Origin: an uncultured Ruminococcus sp.
Lineage (GTDB): Bacteria > Bacillota > Clostridia > Oscillospirales > Acutalibacteraceae
Assembly (NCBI GenBank): GCA_902802105.1
Contig: CADCKR010000016.1
Location: 19,877-83,876, forward strand
DNA length: 64,000 nucleotides
Direction: 5' to 3'
The position numbers and the translations under genes were made by a program. This document shows positions 34,094-45,032 of this stretch, piece after piece. Within the stretch, counting starts at the first letter, position 1; each line of letters starts with the position of its first letter. The notes beneath the pieces were generated by a model. That model searched no databases and was not told where the DNA came from. It saw only the letters and a list, made by a program, of their open reading frames with translations.

Positions 34094-35914
34094 ATGGATA
34101 AGAGAGAAAATCTGAGAAATATAGCTATTATCGCTCACGTTGACCACGGAAAGACTACTCTTGTAGATCAGCTGCTGAGACAGAGCGGTATTTTCAGGGA
34201 AAACGAGGCTGTGGCAGAAAGAGTTATGGATTCAAACGACCTCGAAAGGGAAAGAGGCATAACCATACTCTCCAAAAATACCGCTGTTATGTACAAGGGC
34301 ACAAAGATCAATATTGTTGATACTCCCGGACACGCTGATTTCGGCGGCGAGGTCGAGCGTATACTTATGATGGTCGATGGAGTTCTGCTGCTTGTCGATG
34401 CATTTGAGGGCTGTATGCCGCAGACAAGATTCGTTCTCAAAAAGGCTCTCGGCCTGGGCAAGAAGCCGCTTGTAGTTGTAAACAAGATCGACCGCCCGGG
34501 TGCACGTCCGGATGAGGTTATAGATGAGGTGCTTGACCTTTTCATTGAGCTTGGCGCAGATGAGGATCAGCTTGATTTTCCGGTGGTCTATGCATCGGCA
34601 CGTGACGGCTATGCTTCACTCGACCCGCACAAGCAGGGTACAGATATGCAGCCGCTTTTTGATAAGATACTTGAGGAGATACCTGCTCCCGAAGGAGATA
34701 TGAACGGCCCCCTGCAGCTTTTGTTCTCTAATGTTGACTACGATGAATATGTAGGCAGGATAGGCATAGGCAGAGTGGAAAGAGGCAGCTGCCGCGTAGG
34801 ACAGAATGTTGTGCTCTGCCACAATGACGGCAGCAGAAAGAACGCAAAAATAACAAGGCTCTATCAGTTTGAGGGCTTGAAGAGAGTTGAAGCCGAAACA
34901 GCATCTCTCGGCGATATCGTTGCAGTTTCGGGCATTACCGACCTTAATATCGGCGAGACAGCCTGCGACCCGGAGCATCAGGAGCCGCTTCCATTTGTAA
35001 AGATAGACGAGCCTACCGTATCCATGCTCTTTATGGTAAATAACAGCCCGTTTGCAGGCCGTGAGGGTAAATACGTTACATCCAGAAATATCCGTGAAAG
35101 ACTCTTCAAAGAGGTTGAAACAAATGTTGCAATGCGTGTTGAGGAGACCGATTCCGCAGATACCTTCAAGGTGAGCGGCAGAGGCGAGCTTCACCTTTCG
35201 ATACTTATAGAAACGATGCGCCGTCAGAACTTTGAATTTCAGGTCTCACGCCCCAAGGTAATTATGAAGGAGATAGACGGCAAGCTCTGCGAACCGATGG
35301 AGCTGCTCATGATAGAGGTGCCCGACAGCTATGTAGGCGCAATAATGGAAAAGCTTGGTCCGCGAAAGGCTGAACTGCTCAACATGGGCACCCGTGAATC
35401 CGGTGTTACTCATATAGAATTCAAGATACCCGCAAGAGGTCTTATGGGCTACCGTTCCGAGTTTATGACCGATACAAACGGCAACGGCATAATGAACCAT
35501 ATCTTTGACGGCTATGAGGAATACAAGGGCGAAATACAGTCACGTCTTCAAGGCTCGCTTATCGTACACGAAACAGGCGAAAGCACCGCCTACGGTCTGT
35601 TTGCCGCTCAGGACAGAGGAAGGCTCTTCATCGGTCCCGGCGTTGAGGTATATGAGGGAATGGTAATTGGTGCAAACCCCAAAAATGAGGACATGGTTGT
35701 AAATGTATGCAAAAAGAAGCACATGACAAATACACGAGCTTCCGGTTCGGACGAAGCCCTGAAGCTCACTCCGCCGACAATACTCAGCCTTGAACAGTCG
35801 CTTGAATTCATCGCCGATGACGAGCTTGTTGAGGTAACGCCGACCTCTATCCGTATGCGCAAGATGATACTCAACAAGGAGCAGCGTCTTAAAGCACAGA
35901 GCAAGGGCGGCTGA
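34094..35914 (+). CDS. typA: Translational GTPase TypA/BipA
   Basis: A 606-residue ribosome-associated GTPase of the EF-G type, needed for ribosome assembly and growth under stress or cold. G1 AHVDHGKTT, G2 region RERGITI, G3 DTPGHADF, G4 NKIDRP and G5 YASA are present. They are followed by domain II, EF-G-like domain III (GRGELHLSILIETMRR), domain V and the BipA-specific C-terminal domain (TNTRASGSDEA). ATG 34094 follows AGAGGG. The exonuclease gene starts 2 bases after its stop. Confidence 0.97.
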   Translation: MDKRENLRNIAIIAHVDHGKTTLVDQLLRQSGIFRENEAVAERVMDSNDLERERGITILSKNTAVMYKGTKINIVDTPGHADFGGEVERILMMVDGVLLLVDAFEGCMPQTRFVLKKALGLGKKPLVVVNKIDRPGARPDEVIDEVLDLFIELGADEDQLDFPVVYASARDGYASLDPHKQGTDMQPLFDKILEEIPAPEGDMNGPLQLLFSNVDYDEYVGRIGIGRVERGSCRVGQNVVLCHNDGSRKNAKITRLYQFEGLKRVEAETASLGDIVAVSGITDLNIGETACDPEHQEPLPFVKIDEPTVSMLFMVNNSPFAGREGKYVTSRNIRERLFKEVETNVAMRVEETDSADTFKVSGRGELHLSILIETMRRQNFEFQVSRPKVIMKEIDGKLCEPMELLMIEVPDSYVGAIMEKLGPRKAELLNMGTRESGVTHIEFKIPARGLMGYRSEFMTDTNGNGIMNHIFDGYEEYKGEIQSRLQGSLIVHETGESTAYGLFAAQDRGRLFIGPGVEVYEGMVIGANPKNEDMVVNVCKKKHMTNTRASGSDEALKLTPPTILSLEQSLEFIADDELVEVTPTSIRMRKMILNKEQRLKAQSKGG

Positions 35915-35916
35915 TC

Positions 35917-36753
35917 ATGGATTTTGTTGTTTTTGACCTTGAATGGAACAGTGGCTACTGCAAAAGAACCAAAAGCTTTATAAACGAGATAATTGAGCTT
36001 GGAGCCGTAAAGCTCAACGACAAAATGGAGATCGTCGGGCAGTTTTCTATATTTATACGTCCTGAGATAACCGGCCGGCTGAACTCAAAGGTAAAGGAGC
36101 TTACCCAGCTCACGAACGAAGACCTTGTTCACGGTGCGACCTTCAATTACGCTGTCAGCAAGTTCAGGAAATTTTCTGCCGGCTGCGTTATAATGAGCTG
36201 GAGTACAAGCGATCTTGATGCCCTTGAAGCTAACTGCGAGTATTATAATCATAATTCAAGAATACCTTTTCTTAAAAAATATGCCGATGTGCAGGCCTAC
36301 TGTCAGGATATGCTCGGTACAGGAAAAAACCAGCTTGCGCTGCAGACTGCCGCCGAGCTTCTTGATATTTCAACGGATGACATACCCCTGCACCGTGCTG
36401 TCGGTGACAGCATTCTTACCTCGCGCATACTCAAAAAGCTTTACGATGCCGAAAAGTTTGCTGCCTTCATCCGGAATGTTGACGATGAATTCTATGACAG
36501 ACTGAACTTTCACAGCACATACATTTACGACATAAACAACCCGCTCATCGACAAAGATGATATGTTCATACTCTGTGACGTATGCTCTGCGCGCTGTGAA
36601 GCTCCCGAAGGGTGGAAGTCACGCAACAGGGCATTTTTTGCAGAGCTGTACTGTCCTGTATGCGACAAGAAAATGAAGGGCAAAATACAATACAAGCTTT
36701 GCTATGACGGTCTTTCCGTTATCAAGCAAATAATCCGCCGCAGCGCAGAATAA
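35917..36753 (+). CDS. DEDDh 3'-5' exonuclease with zinc ribbon
   Basis: A 278-residue DnaQ-like exonuclease. Exo I is VFDLEWNS, Exo II lies in SWSTSDLDAL, and Exo III is LHRAVGDSILT with the catalytic His and Asp. It resembles KapD/ERI-type exonucleases, which trim RNA or DNA 3' ends. The C-terminus adds a Cys4 ribbon (CDVCSARC and CPVC, about 225-255). ATG 35917 is 2 bases past typA, so translation is coupled. Substrate unknown; the pairing with typA hints at ribosomal or tRNA processing, which is inference. Confidence 0.88.
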   Translation: MDFVVFDLEWNSGYCKRTKSFINEIIELGAVKLNDKMEIVGQFSIFIRPEITGRLNSKVKELTQLTNEDLVHGATFNYAVSKFRKFSAGCVIMSWSTSDLDALEANCEYYNHNSRIPFLKKYADVQAYCQDMLGTGKNQLALQTAAELLDISTDDIPLHRAVGDSILTSRILKKLYDAEKFAAFIRNVDDEFYDRLNFHSTYIYDINNPLIDKDDMFILCDVCSARCEAPEGWKSRNRAFFAELYCPVCDKKMKGKIQYKLCYDGLSVIKQIIRRSAE

Positions 36754-36773
36754 CATGAATCAGAGGTCTTTTG

Positions 36774-36822
36774 CAAAAACTCCTTTAGCGGTTTCAGGAA
36801 AGGGGTTCCCCCGTGTAAATGC
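36774..36822. repeat. Partial family B element
   Basis: TTTAGCGGTTTCAGGAAA and GGTTCCCCCGTGTAA match interior blocks of the 25795-25929 copy. The inverted ends are missing. Confidence 0.55.
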
Positions 36823-36830
36823 CGACAGAT

Positions 36831-36890
36831 ACACAGTGTTTTATACTATTGTTCAGCATAACGATAATAGTAAAAACGCTGTGTTTTTTT
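36831..36890 (+). terminator. Long imperfect-stem terminator of typA-exonuclease
   Basis: ACACAGTGTTTTATACTATT pairs with AATAGTAAAAACGCTGTGT, apart from a few mismatches, and T7 follows. Confidence 0.85.
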
Positions 36891-36933
36891 GTGTGCCTGC
36901 GGCGTAGAAGCCTGTATCAGACACTCAGGGAGC

Positions 36934-36951
36934 TTGACAAATGTTTGTCAA
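36934..36951. promoter_or_regulatory. Palindrome upstream of the V-ATPase promoter
   Basis: TTGACAAA and TTTGTCAA are perfect 8-base inverted arms around TG, 28 bases before the -35 at 36980. It has the size of a dimer-binding site; the regulator is unknown. The left arm also matches a -35 hexamer but has no -10 at the right distance. Confidence 0.45.
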
Positions 36952-36979
36952 AAATCGTTTTTTTCTGAGGAAAAATACA

Positions 36980-37008
36980 TTGATTTTTTGGCTTATATAT
37001 GGTTTAAT
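36980..37008 (+). promoter_or_regulatory. Promoter of the V-ATPase operon
   Basis: TTGATT (36980-36985), a 17-base spacer, extended -10 TGGTTTAAT ending at 37008. Confidence 0.65.
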
Positions 37009-37062
37009 TTAATAGGGCAACTATATGTTGTGCTTAGACTTTGGATAAAGGAGAAGAGGCTG

Positions 37063-37386
37063 ATGGCAAGTGAAATGCTAAAGGCTGTGCTCGAAGCAGA
37101 GGAAGAGTGCTCTGCAAGAGAAGCCGAAGCAAAAAAGCAGGCGGAAGCTGATAAGCAAAAGGCAAAACAGCAGGCCTCGGAGCTTGTGGCGGAAGCACAG
37201 CGTCAGTCTGAGAAAATGCTCTCGGACAATGAGAAGGCTCTCGGACAAAGCTCAGAGGCTGAGCTGCAAAGAGCCCGTGAACAGGCTCAGGCACAATGCT
37301 CAGGCATCTCACGCAACGCTGAAAAGAATATCGGCAGAGTGAAAAAGCTTGTGGTCGATATGCTGACAGCAAGCGCAAAGGGATAG
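37063..37386 (+). CDS. ntpF: V-type ATPase peripheral stalk subunit (NtpF/H type)
   Basis: A 107-residue, almost wholly charged coiled-coil protein (EEECSAREAEAKKQAEADKQ and on), matching the small stalk subunit that pairs with subunit E to hold the V1 head. ATG 37063 has AAAGGAG 9 bases upstream; the frame opens at 36889, before the promoter. First gene of the nine-gene operon, 40 bases before ntpI. Confidence 0.85.
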   Translation: MASEMLKAVLEAEEECSAREAEAKKQAEADKQKAKQQASELVAEAQRQSEKMLSDNEKALGQSSEAELQRAREQAQAQCSGISRNAEKNIGRVKKLVVDMLTASAKG

Positions 37387-37426
37387 CTTCCCGATGTAAA
37401 AACATGAAAAGTGTGGTGATAAACAT

Positions 37427-39415
37427 TTGGCAAAGCTAAAAATGAAATCGGTAAGGATAATCGCCCTCAAGAAGGACAGAAAACGCTTGCTTGAACATCT
37501 TCAGGACAGCGCTCTCGTTATGGTTCAGAAGGGCAGAAAGGAAGAAAAGGGCTTCACACGCCTTGATACTTCCGCTCAGATCAAGCAGTTTGAGAGAAAT
37601 GCAGAGCTTACCGAACAGGCATTGAAGATCCTCAATAAAGTAGAACCCGAAAAAAAGGGTATGCTGGCGAGCTTCAAGGGCAGAAGAGAGATCGACCCGG
37701 ACGAGATCGGCAGGATAGCATCGGATTCCGCAAAGGTCATAGGTATCTGTCAGAAAATATGCAAGTTAGATAAGCAAAGAGCCGACTACGCAGCCGAACA
37801 GGTGCGCATAAAGACCGCGCTGGCTCAGCTTGAGCCCTGGAAAAAGCTTGATATCCCGCTGAATACCAAGGATACGGCGACCACGGCTGTGCTTATCGGT
37901 ACACTGCCGAGAGCCTATGACAATACTTCACTTTCAGAAGCTCTTGCAGGAGAATGTCCCGAGCTTATATTTGAGTTTGAGATACTCTATTCCTCGTCTA
38001 ACCTTACCTGCCTGACACTGTTCACTCCCAAAAAACAAAGGGAACTGGCAGAAAAGACTCTGCGTACATTCGGTTTTTCTCAGCCGCTCAACCCGACAAG
38101 CCGCACGCCGTCTGTAAAGTCGGAAAGACTTACAGACAAAAGCGACGAGCTTGCCAAGAAGGATGAGGACGCAAAGAACGATATCGCGGCTTTTGCAAAA
38201 TATCGTGAGAATATCTGCGAAACTCAGGATTATTTCAACCTCAGAACAGAAAAATATCAGGTTCTGGCAGAGCTTGATCAGACAAATCATATTTTCGTGC
38301 TGAACGGCTATGTGCCGGAGGAGGACTGCGAAAAGTTAGAGGCTGTGTGCAGCAGGGTGCCTTCGTGCGTTGTCGAATTTGATGATGCAGGCGAAGATGC
38401 TCCCGTTAAGCTCAAAAACAACAAATTCGCAGAACCGGCGGAAAGCATTGTCACTATGTATTCTACTCCTTCACACGGAGATATCGACCCTACACCGATA
38501 CTTGCATTCTTCTTCTATTTCTTCTTCGGAATGATGTTCTCAGATGCAGGATACGGTGTGCTTATGATAATCGCTACTGCAATAGCGATAAAGGTGTTCA
38601 AGCCCGACAAGCGCATGAGAAACAATCTTAAGCTGTTTCAGTACTGCGGTGTGGCTACGGTTTTCTGGGGGCTTGTTTTCGGAAGTATCTTCGGCGATGC
38701 GCCCGCAATGTTCTACAAGATGTTCACCGGCAACGATATAACCATGAAGGAGCTGCTGCCGTGGCCGATACTCGATACGCAGAAGGATGCGCTGATGATA
38801 ATGATAATGTCGATAGCTCTCGGCCTTGTGCATATCCTTGTAGGTATGGGCTGCAAATTCTACATCTGCATAAAGCAAAAGAAATATGCAGACGCCTTCT
38901 TTGATACGGGCTTCTGGATGCTTATGCTTATAGGCTTTGCGGTTCTTGCCGTAGGAATGGCAGTATCTCAGACAGTGCTCTATATCGGCGCAGGAATAGC
39001 AATAGCAAGTGCTGCCGGTCTGGTGCTTACGCAGGGCAGAGGCAAAAAGGGCATTTTCGGCAAGCTGGTAGGCGGCGTGGCTTCACTCTATGATATAACA
39101 AGCTACATAAGCGACCTTCTCAGCTATTCAAGACTTTTGGCTCTCGGCCTTACCACAGGAGTTATGGCTCAGGTCTTCAATATGCTTTCAAATCTCTTTG
39201 GCACAAGCGTTTTCGGAATAATATGCATGATCGTGATCTTCGCGGCAGGCCATGCGATCACAATAGGTCTGAATGCGCTCGGCTCTTATGTTCATACAAT
39301 GAGATTACAGTATGTTGAAATGTTCAGCAAATTCTACGAAGGCGGCGGAAAGCCCTTTGTGCCGTTCTCGACAAAGAGCAGATATTTCAAAACAAAGGGC
39401 AGTAATGATGAATAA
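37427..39415 (+). CDS. ntpI: V-type ATP synthase subunit I
   Basis: A 662-residue a-type subunit that forms the ion half-channels beside the c-ring. The N-terminal cytoplasmic half (about 1-350) contains coiled coils linking to the stalk. The C-terminal half has about seven TM helices, starting FFYFFFGMMFSDAGYG and including SYSRLLALGLTTGVMAQVFN with the essential Arg. TTG 37427 is the start, with GTGGTGAT 6 bases upstream; ATG 37442 is an alternative. Confidence 0.95.
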   Translation: MAKLKMKSVRIIALKKDRKRLLEHLQDSALVMVQKGRKEEKGFTRLDTSAQIKQFERNAELTEQALKILNKVEPEKKGMLASFKGRREIDPDEIGRIASDSAKVIGICQKICKLDKQRADYAAEQVRIKTALAQLEPWKKLDIPLNTKDTATTAVLIGTLPRAYDNTSLSEALAGECPELIFEFEILYSSSNLTCLTLFTPKKQRELAEKTLRTFGFSQPLNPTSRTPSVKSERLTDKSDELAKKDEDAKNDIAAFAKYRENICETQDYFNLRTEKYQVLAELDQTNHIFVLNGYVPEEDCEKLEAVCSRVPSCVVEFDDAGEDAPVKLKNNKFAEPAESIVTMYSTPSHGDIDPTPILAFFFYFFFGMMFSDAGYGVLMIIATAIAIKVFKPDKRMRNNLKLFQYCGVATVFWGLVFGSIFGDAPAMFYKMFTGNDITMKELLPWPILDTQKDALMIMIMSIALGLVHILVGMGCKFYICIKQKKYADAFFDTGFWMLMLIGFAVLAVGMAVSQTVLYIGAGIAIASAAGLVLTQGRGKKGIFGKLVGGVASLYDITSYISDLLSYSRLLALGLTTGVMAQVFNMLSNLFGTSVFGIICMIVIFAAGHAITIGLNALGSYVHTMRLQYVEMFSKFYEGGGKPFVPFSTKSRYFKTKGSNDE

Positions 39416-39441
39416 GTAATATTCCAATTAAACGGAGGTAA

Positions 39442-39930
<489 letters not shown>

Positions 39931-39983
39931 TGAACTGCTTCGGGGAATGATACAATGAATACCATACAAAGGTGGGAAGTGTT

Positions 39984-40568
39984 ATGAGCAGCGGTGAAAA
40001 AATTCTGTCCTCCATCAGGGCAGACAGTGAACGCAATATTATGGAGATAAAGGAAAAGTCAAAGGCAGACTGCGACAAGATCATCTCCAAAGGGCAGGCA
40101 GCCGCTTATGAGATCAGGCAGAAAGCCGAGCTCAAAAAGGCAGAGCAGACCGCCCGCCTGACAAAATCAGGCAAAAGCAGGATCGACCTTGAAAAAAGGA
40201 ATATTATCCTCAAAGCCAAGCGCACCGAAATAGACAAGGCTGTTGATGCGGTGCTTGATTATATGAAGAATCTTCCTGAGAAAGAATATTTCGGTCTTAT
40301 CTATAAGCTTGCTGCCACACTCGGAAAGAAGTCGGGAGTCGTGTTCCTTTGCAAAAAGGATCTTTCAAGAGTGCCCAGGGACTTTGAAGCAAAGCTTGCA
40401 GAGTGCGGCATCACTGCCACTCTCAGCAGCTCGCCCGACAACAGCATAGACAGCGGATTTATCCTTAAAAACGGCGATATTGAGGACAATATGTGCTTCG
40501 GCTCCGTTATCGCAGAAAAAAGAGAAGCTGTCGAGGATCTTATCAACCGTGAGCTTTTTAAGGATTAA
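39984..40568 (+). CDS. ntpE: V-type ATP synthase subunit E
   Basis: A 194-residue stalk subunit: N-terminal coiled coil rich in Lys/Glu (about 5-90) and C-terminal globular domain (about 95-194). ATG 39984 follows AAGGTGGGA; the GTG at 39972 lies inside that ribosome site. Twelve bases before ntpC. Confidence 0.92.
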   Translation: MSSGEKILSSIRADSERNIMEIKEKSKADCDKIISKGQAAAYEIRQKAELKKAEQTARLTKSGKSRIDLEKRNIILKAKRTEIDKAVDAVLDYMKNLPEKEYFGLIYKLAATLGKKSGVVFLCKKDLSRVPRDFEAKLAECGITATLSSSPDNSIDSGFILKNGDIEDNMCFGSVIAEKREAVEDLINRELFKD

Positions 40569-40579
40569 GGGGGAATTAT

Positions 40580-41551
40580 ATGGCTTTATCGTATGAATTT
40601 TCCATCGGTTCTGTTCGTGCGAGAGAGAATACCATGTTCTCCGAAGCCGATGCAGAACAGATGCTTGCCCTTAAAAGCCCTGACGAGCTTGTCAGATTCC
40701 TCAAAGATAAGGGCTATGGCGATGGCGATACTGTAGAAGAAATAATCGAGAGCAACACACGCCGGATGTGGAAGTACATCCGCAGTATTGCACCGGATTT
40801 CAATATTTTTGAACCCTTCCTGATACAGAACGATGTGCATAATTTCAAGACGGTGCTCAAAGGAACTATGTCCGACAGGGACTACGAGCACCTGCTCATG
40901 GAGCCATGCACAGTCAGGAAGGAAGACATGATAAAGGCAGTTGAAAACAGACGCTTCGACGTTTTTCCCGAATGGCTGCAAAAGCCCGCAGACAAGGCTT
41001 ACCAGCGCCTTGCCGAAACCAAGGATGCGCGGCTGAGCGACGCCGGAATTGACAGGGCAGTGCTTGAAAGGCTCGTGTTTCTCGGCAAAAGCTCACGCTC
41101 GGTCTTTCTTGAAGAGTATTTCAATACTTTAGTGTTCTATGCGAACGTAAAGACCGTTCTCAGAGCAGTAAAGGCGGGAGTATCAAGATACTTCTACGAC
41201 AAGGCTCTGTGCGACTGTGACGGCTTTGACAAGCAGACTGCTGTCAGGGCAGCGCTTACCAACGAATCGGCGCTGATGAAATATCTTGAAAAAATTGATG
41301 CATACAACTGCCGTAAGGCTATGAGTATATTTGCTGAGTCGCCCTCAAAATTTGAGAAGTTTGTAGACGATGAGCTTATTCGTCTTGCAAAACGGTTCTG
41401 CAAGCTGTCAAGTGAGGGCTGTGAGCCGCTGATGGGCTATTATATCGGCTGCGAATACGAAAGAAAGCTGATAATCATAATAGCAAGCGGTCTCAGAACA
41501 GGAACTCCTTCCGATAAGATAAGAGAAAGGCTGCGTGAGATCTATGGCTAA
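40580..41551 (+). CDS. ntpC: V-type ATP synthase subunit C (d-type)
   Basis: A 323-residue helical central-stalk adaptor joining the rotor shaft to the c-ring, of the V0D/AC39 family; NDVHNFKTVLKG and GYYIGCEYERKLIIIIASG are typical blocks. AAGGGGG precedes ATG 40580. Its end overlaps ntpG by 8 bases. Confidence 0.93.
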   Translation: MALSYEFSIGSVRARENTMFSEADAEQMLALKSPDELVRFLKDKGYGDGDTVEEIIESNTRRMWKYIRSIAPDFNIFEPFLIQNDVHNFKTVLKGTMSDRDYEHLLMEPCTVRKEDMIKAVENRRFDVFPEWLQKPADKAYQRLAETKDARLSDAGIDRAVLERLVFLGKSSRSVFLEEYFNTLVFYANVKTVLRAVKAGVSRYFYDKALCDCDGFDKQTAVRAALTNESALMKYLEKIDAYNCRKAMSIFAESPSKFEKFVDDELIRLAKRFCKLSSEGCEPLMGYYIGCEYERKLIIIIASGLRTGTPSDKIRERLREIYG

Positions 41552-41867
41552 GAGTATTGCTGTCATCGGCGACAGCGAGAGCGTAAAGGGCTTTGGCGCC
41601 GTAGGAATGGATATGTTTATTTGTGACGACCCGCCGTCATCACCGCAGCTTCTCAAGCAGATCGCTGAAAATGATTATTATGCGATCATCTACATGACGG
41701 AGGAGGTCTTTGAAGCCTCTGTCAGAGAGCGTGAAAAGCTTGCCGAAAGACCTGTGCCGGCTATCATCCCGATACCGGGAGTGAGAGGCAATACGGGTAT
41801 CGGCGTGAGAAGGCTCTCACGGTTTGTTGAACAGGCAGTAGGCTCGGATATACTCTTTAAGAATTGA
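41544..41867 (+). CDS. ntpG: V-type ATP synthase subunit F
   Basis: A 107-residue Rossmann-like central-stalk subunit: [18 protein letters not shown], a mid region [12 protein letters not shown] and [13 protein letters not shown] 41544 overlaps the end of ntpC; the ribosome site is within ntpC. Eleven bases before the ntpA start. Confidence 0.93.
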   Translation: MAKSIAVIGDSESVKGFGAVGMDMFICDDPPSSPQLLKQIAENDYYAIIYMTEEVFEASVREREKLAERPVPAIIPIPGVRGNTGIGVRRLSRFVEQAVGSDILFKN

Positions 41868-41877
41868 GGTGTATAAT

Positions 41878-43644
41878 TTGATAAGCGGAATCATAACTAA
41901 GGTAGCAGGACCTCTGGTAATTGCCGAGGGAATGCGAAATGCAAATATGTTTGACGTGGTGCGCGTAAGCAAGCAAAGGCTTATCGGCGAGATCATCGAA
42001 ATGCACGGCGACAAGGCTTCTATTCAGGTTTATGAGGAGACCTCCGGACTTGGCCCCGGAGAGGTGGTTGAATCTACAGGAGTGCCTCTTTCGGTAGAGC
42101 TTGGCCCCGGACTTATCGGTGCTATCTACGACGGTATACAGCGCCCGCTGAACGAGATCATGAAGGTGGCAGGAAACAACCTTACAAGAGGAGTTGAAGT
42201 GCCCTCACTCGACCACAAGAAAAAGTGGCATTTCAATCCGAGCATAAAGCCCGGAGCTAAGGTTCAGGCTGGTGACGTTATCGGCACTGTCAACGAAACA
42301 AACGCTGTACTCCACAAGATAATGGTGCCCAACAAGATAAGCGGTACCGTAAAATCTGTAAAGGAGGGCGACTTTACAATAGACGATACTGTTGCAGTTA
42401 TTGAAAACGACGGCAAGGAAGTCAATATAACAATGGCTGTAAAGTGGCCTGTGCGTATTGGCAGACCCTATAAGCGCAAGCTCTCGCCGGATATACTGCT
42501 TACAACAGGACAAAGAACGATCGACACACTGTTCCCGATAGCAAAGGGCGGTGTTGCCGCTGTTCCCGGTCCTTTCGGTTCGGGCAAGACAGTCGTTCAG
42601 CATCAGCTTGCAAAATGGGCAGCTGCTGATATCATCGTTTACATCGGCTGCGGTGAGCGCGGAAACGAAATGACTGACGTTCTTAACGAGTTCCCTGAGC
42701 TGAAAGACCCGAGAACCGGCAACTCACTCATGGAGCGTACCGTTCTTATAGCAAATACCTCCGATATGCCCGTTGCAGCCCGTGAAGCTTCTATCTATAC
42801 AGGCATCACCATTGCCGAGTATTTCAGAGATATGGGCTACACCGTAGCTCTCATGGCAGACTCAACTTCAAGATGGGCTGAGGCTCTCAGAGAGATGTCA
42901 GGCCGCCTTGAAGAAATGCCCGGCGAAGAAGGCTATCCAGCATACCTTGGCAGCCGTCTTGCACAGTTCTATGAGCGCGCAGGCCGTGTTATCGTCAACG
43001 GTACAGACGATACAGAGGGTGCGCTTTCGGTCATCGGCGCCGTTTCACCTCCCGGCGGTGATATTTCAGAGCCGGTATCTCAGGCTACGCTGAGAATCGT
43101 CAAGGTTTTCTGGGGACTTGATGCATCTCTTGCTTACAAAAGACATTTCCCTGCCATCAACTGGCTGACAAGCTATTCGCTTTACACCGATCAGCTTACA
43201 AAATGGTTCAAGGAAAACGCTTCTGAGGACTTTATGGAGCTTCGCGGAAGGCTCATGTCACTTCTTCAGGATGAGGCAGAGCTTCAGGAGATCGTAAACC
43301 TTGTAGGTATGGATGCGCTTTCCTCAGGCGACAGATTAAAGCTTGAAACAGCCCGTTCCATCCGCGAGGACTATCTGCATCAGAACGCATTCGATTCAAT
43401 AGATACATACACATCTCTCAAAAAGCAGGTGCTTATGATGAGAGCTATCCTGCTTTCTTATGACAAGAGCAGTGAAGCGCTGAAAAAGGGCGCAGATATC
43501 GACCTGCTCATGGGCATGGATGTCCGTGAGAGAATAGGCCGTTTCAAATATGTTGAGGAGAGCGACATTGAAACAGAGTTCGGCGCTATCTCCGCAGTTA
43601 TAGATCAGGAGATCGAGGATGTAATCGAAAGGAGTGAGGACTGA
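41878..43644 (+). CDS. ntpA: V-type ATP synthase catalytic subunit A
   Basis: A 588-residue catalytic subunit. Walker A is [13 protein letters not shown], followed by the catalytic Glu in GCGERGNEM, Walker [15 protein letters not shown], and the subunit-A-specific non-homologous insertion (about 110-200). TTG 41878 is preferred to GTG 41869 because GAGGTG then lies 7 bases upstream. Its TGA overlaps the ntpB ATG by one base. Confidence 0.96.
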   Translation: MISGIITKVAGPLVIAEGMRNANMFDVVRVSKQRLIGEIIEMHGDKASIQVYEETSGLGPGEVVESTGVPLSVELGPGLIGAIYDGIQRPLNEIMKVAGNNLTRGVEVPSLDHKKKWHFNPSIKPGAKVQAGDVIGTVNETNAVLHKIMVPNKISGTVKSVKEGDFTIDDTVAVIENDGKEVNITMAVKWPVRIGRPYKRKLSPDILLTTGQRTIDTLFPIAKGGVAAVPGPFGSGKTVVQHQLAKWAAADIIVYIGCGERGNEMTDVLNEFPELKDPRTGNSLMERTVLIANTSDMPVAAREASIYTGITIAEYFRDMGYTVALMADSTSRWAEALREMSGRLEEMPGEEGYPAYLGSRLAQFYERAGRVIVNGTDDTEGALSVIGAVSPPGGDISEPVSQATLRIVKVFWGLDASLAYKRHFPAINWLTSYSLYTDQLTKWFKENASEDFMELRGRLMSLLQDEAELQEIVNLVGMDALSSGDRLKLETARSIREDYLHQNAFDSIDTYTSLKKQVLMMRAILLSYDKSSEALKKGADIDLLMGMDVRERIGRFKYVEESDIETEFGAISAVIDQEIEDVIERSED

Positions 43645-45014
43645 TGCCAAAGGAATACCGTACTATACGAGAGGTCGCAGGTCCTCTTATGATGATAAGC
43701 GACGTTGACGGCGTAACATATAACGAGCTTGGTGAGATAGAGCTTCCCAACGGCGAAAAGCGCCGCTGTCAGGTTCTTGAGGTTGACGGCTCAAATGCGC
43801 TTGTTCAGCTTTTCGATTCCGCAGCCGGCATCAACCTTGCCGAATCAAAGGTTCGTTTTCTCGGCAAGTCGATGGAGCTTCCGGTGTCCTCCGATATGCT
43901 TTCACGAGTTTTTGACGGTCTCGGCAATCCTATTGATGACGGTCCGGCGATCATTCCCGAAAAGCGCCTTGACATAAACGGTACGCCGATGAACCCGGCT
44001 GCGCGTGACTATCCGCAGGAGTTTATCCAGACCGGCGTTTCGGCTATTGACGGACTTAACACACTTGTAAGAGGTCAGAAGCTGCCTATATTCTCGGCTT
44101 CCGGTCTGCCTCATGCACAGCTTGCCGCACAGATCGCGCGTCAGGCAGCCGTAAGAGGCAAGGACGAGCAGTTTGCCGTTGTATTTGCCGCTATGGGCAT
44201 CACTTATGAAGAGTCTGACTATTTCGTTCAGTCCTTCCGTGAAACCGGCGCTATCGACAGAACAGTAATGTTCGTCAACCTTGCAAACGACCCTGCTATC
44301 GAGCGTATCGCCACACCGAGAATGGCTCTTACTGCCGCCGAGTACCTGGCATTTGACCTTGGAATGCACGTTCTTGTTATTATGACTGACATAACTAACT
44401 ATGCCGATGCTCTCCGTGAGGTCTCCGCAGCAAGAAAAGAGGTTCCAGGCAGACGCGGTTATCCCGGATATATGTATACGAACCTTGCCACACTCTACGA
44501 ACGCGCAGGCAGACAGAAGGGCAAGAGCGGCTCTATTACAATGATACCGATCCTTACCATGCCTGAGGACGACAAAACTCATCCTATCCCTGACCTTACC
44601 GGATATATCACCGAGGGTCAGATAATCCTCAGCCGTGAGCTTTACAGAAAGGGCATCACACCGCCTATTGACGTTCTGCCCTCGCTTTCACGTCTGAAGG
44701 ATAAGGGTATCGGCGTAGGCCGTACAAGAGAGGATCACGCTGCTACGATGAACCAGCTTTTCTCTGCTTATGCACGAGGCAAGGACGCCCGTGAGCTTAT
44801 GATCGTGCTCGGCGAGGCTGCTCTTACCGATATCGACAAGAAGTATGCCGAGTTTGCCGAAGCCTTTGAGAAGGAGTACGTTTCACAGGGTTATACCACT
44901 AACCGTACCATCGAGGAAACTCTTGACAAGGGCTGGGAGCTTCTGCATATTCTCCCCAGATCTGAGCTGAAGAGGATCAAGGACGATATGCTGGATAAAT
45001 ACTACGGCAAATAA
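43644..45014 (+). CDS. ntpB: V-type ATP synthase subunit B
   Basis: A 456-residue non-catalytic nucleotide-site subunit of the V1 head. It starts [16 protein letters not shown] and shows [23 protein letters not shown] and [14 protein letters not shown], and lacks a standard Walker A, as expected for B. AAAGGAGTGAGG precedes the ATG. It overlaps ntpA by one base. Confidence 0.97.
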   Translation: MPKEYRTIREVAGPLMMISDVDGVTYNELGEIELPNGEKRRCQVLEVDGSNALVQLFDSAAGINLAESKVRFLGKSMELPVSSDMLSRVFDGLGNPIDDGPAIIPEKRLDINGTPMNPAARDYPQEFIQTGVSAIDGLNTLVRGQKLPIFSASGLPHAQLAAQIARQAAVRGKDEQFAVVFAAMGITYEESDYFVQSFRETGAIDRTVMFVNLANDPAIERIATPRMALTAAEYLAFDLGMHVLVIMTDITNYADALREVSAARKEVPGRRGYPGYMYTNLATLYERAGRQKGKSGSITMIPILTMPEDDKTHPIPDLTGYITEGQIILSRELYRKGITPPIDVLPSLSRLKDKGIGVGRTREDHAATMNQLFSAYARGKDARELMIVLGEAALTDIDKKYAEFAEAFEKEYVSQGYTTNRTIEETLDKGWELLHILPRSELKRIKDDMLDKYYGK

Positions 45015-45032
45015 CAGCTAAGGAGCATTGAT

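Noticed and set aside
36934-36939. TTGACA as the -35 of the V-ATPase promoter
   Set aside because: There is no -10 at 16-18 bases; the TTGATT/TTTAAT pair downstream fits better and the hexamer is part of a palindrome.
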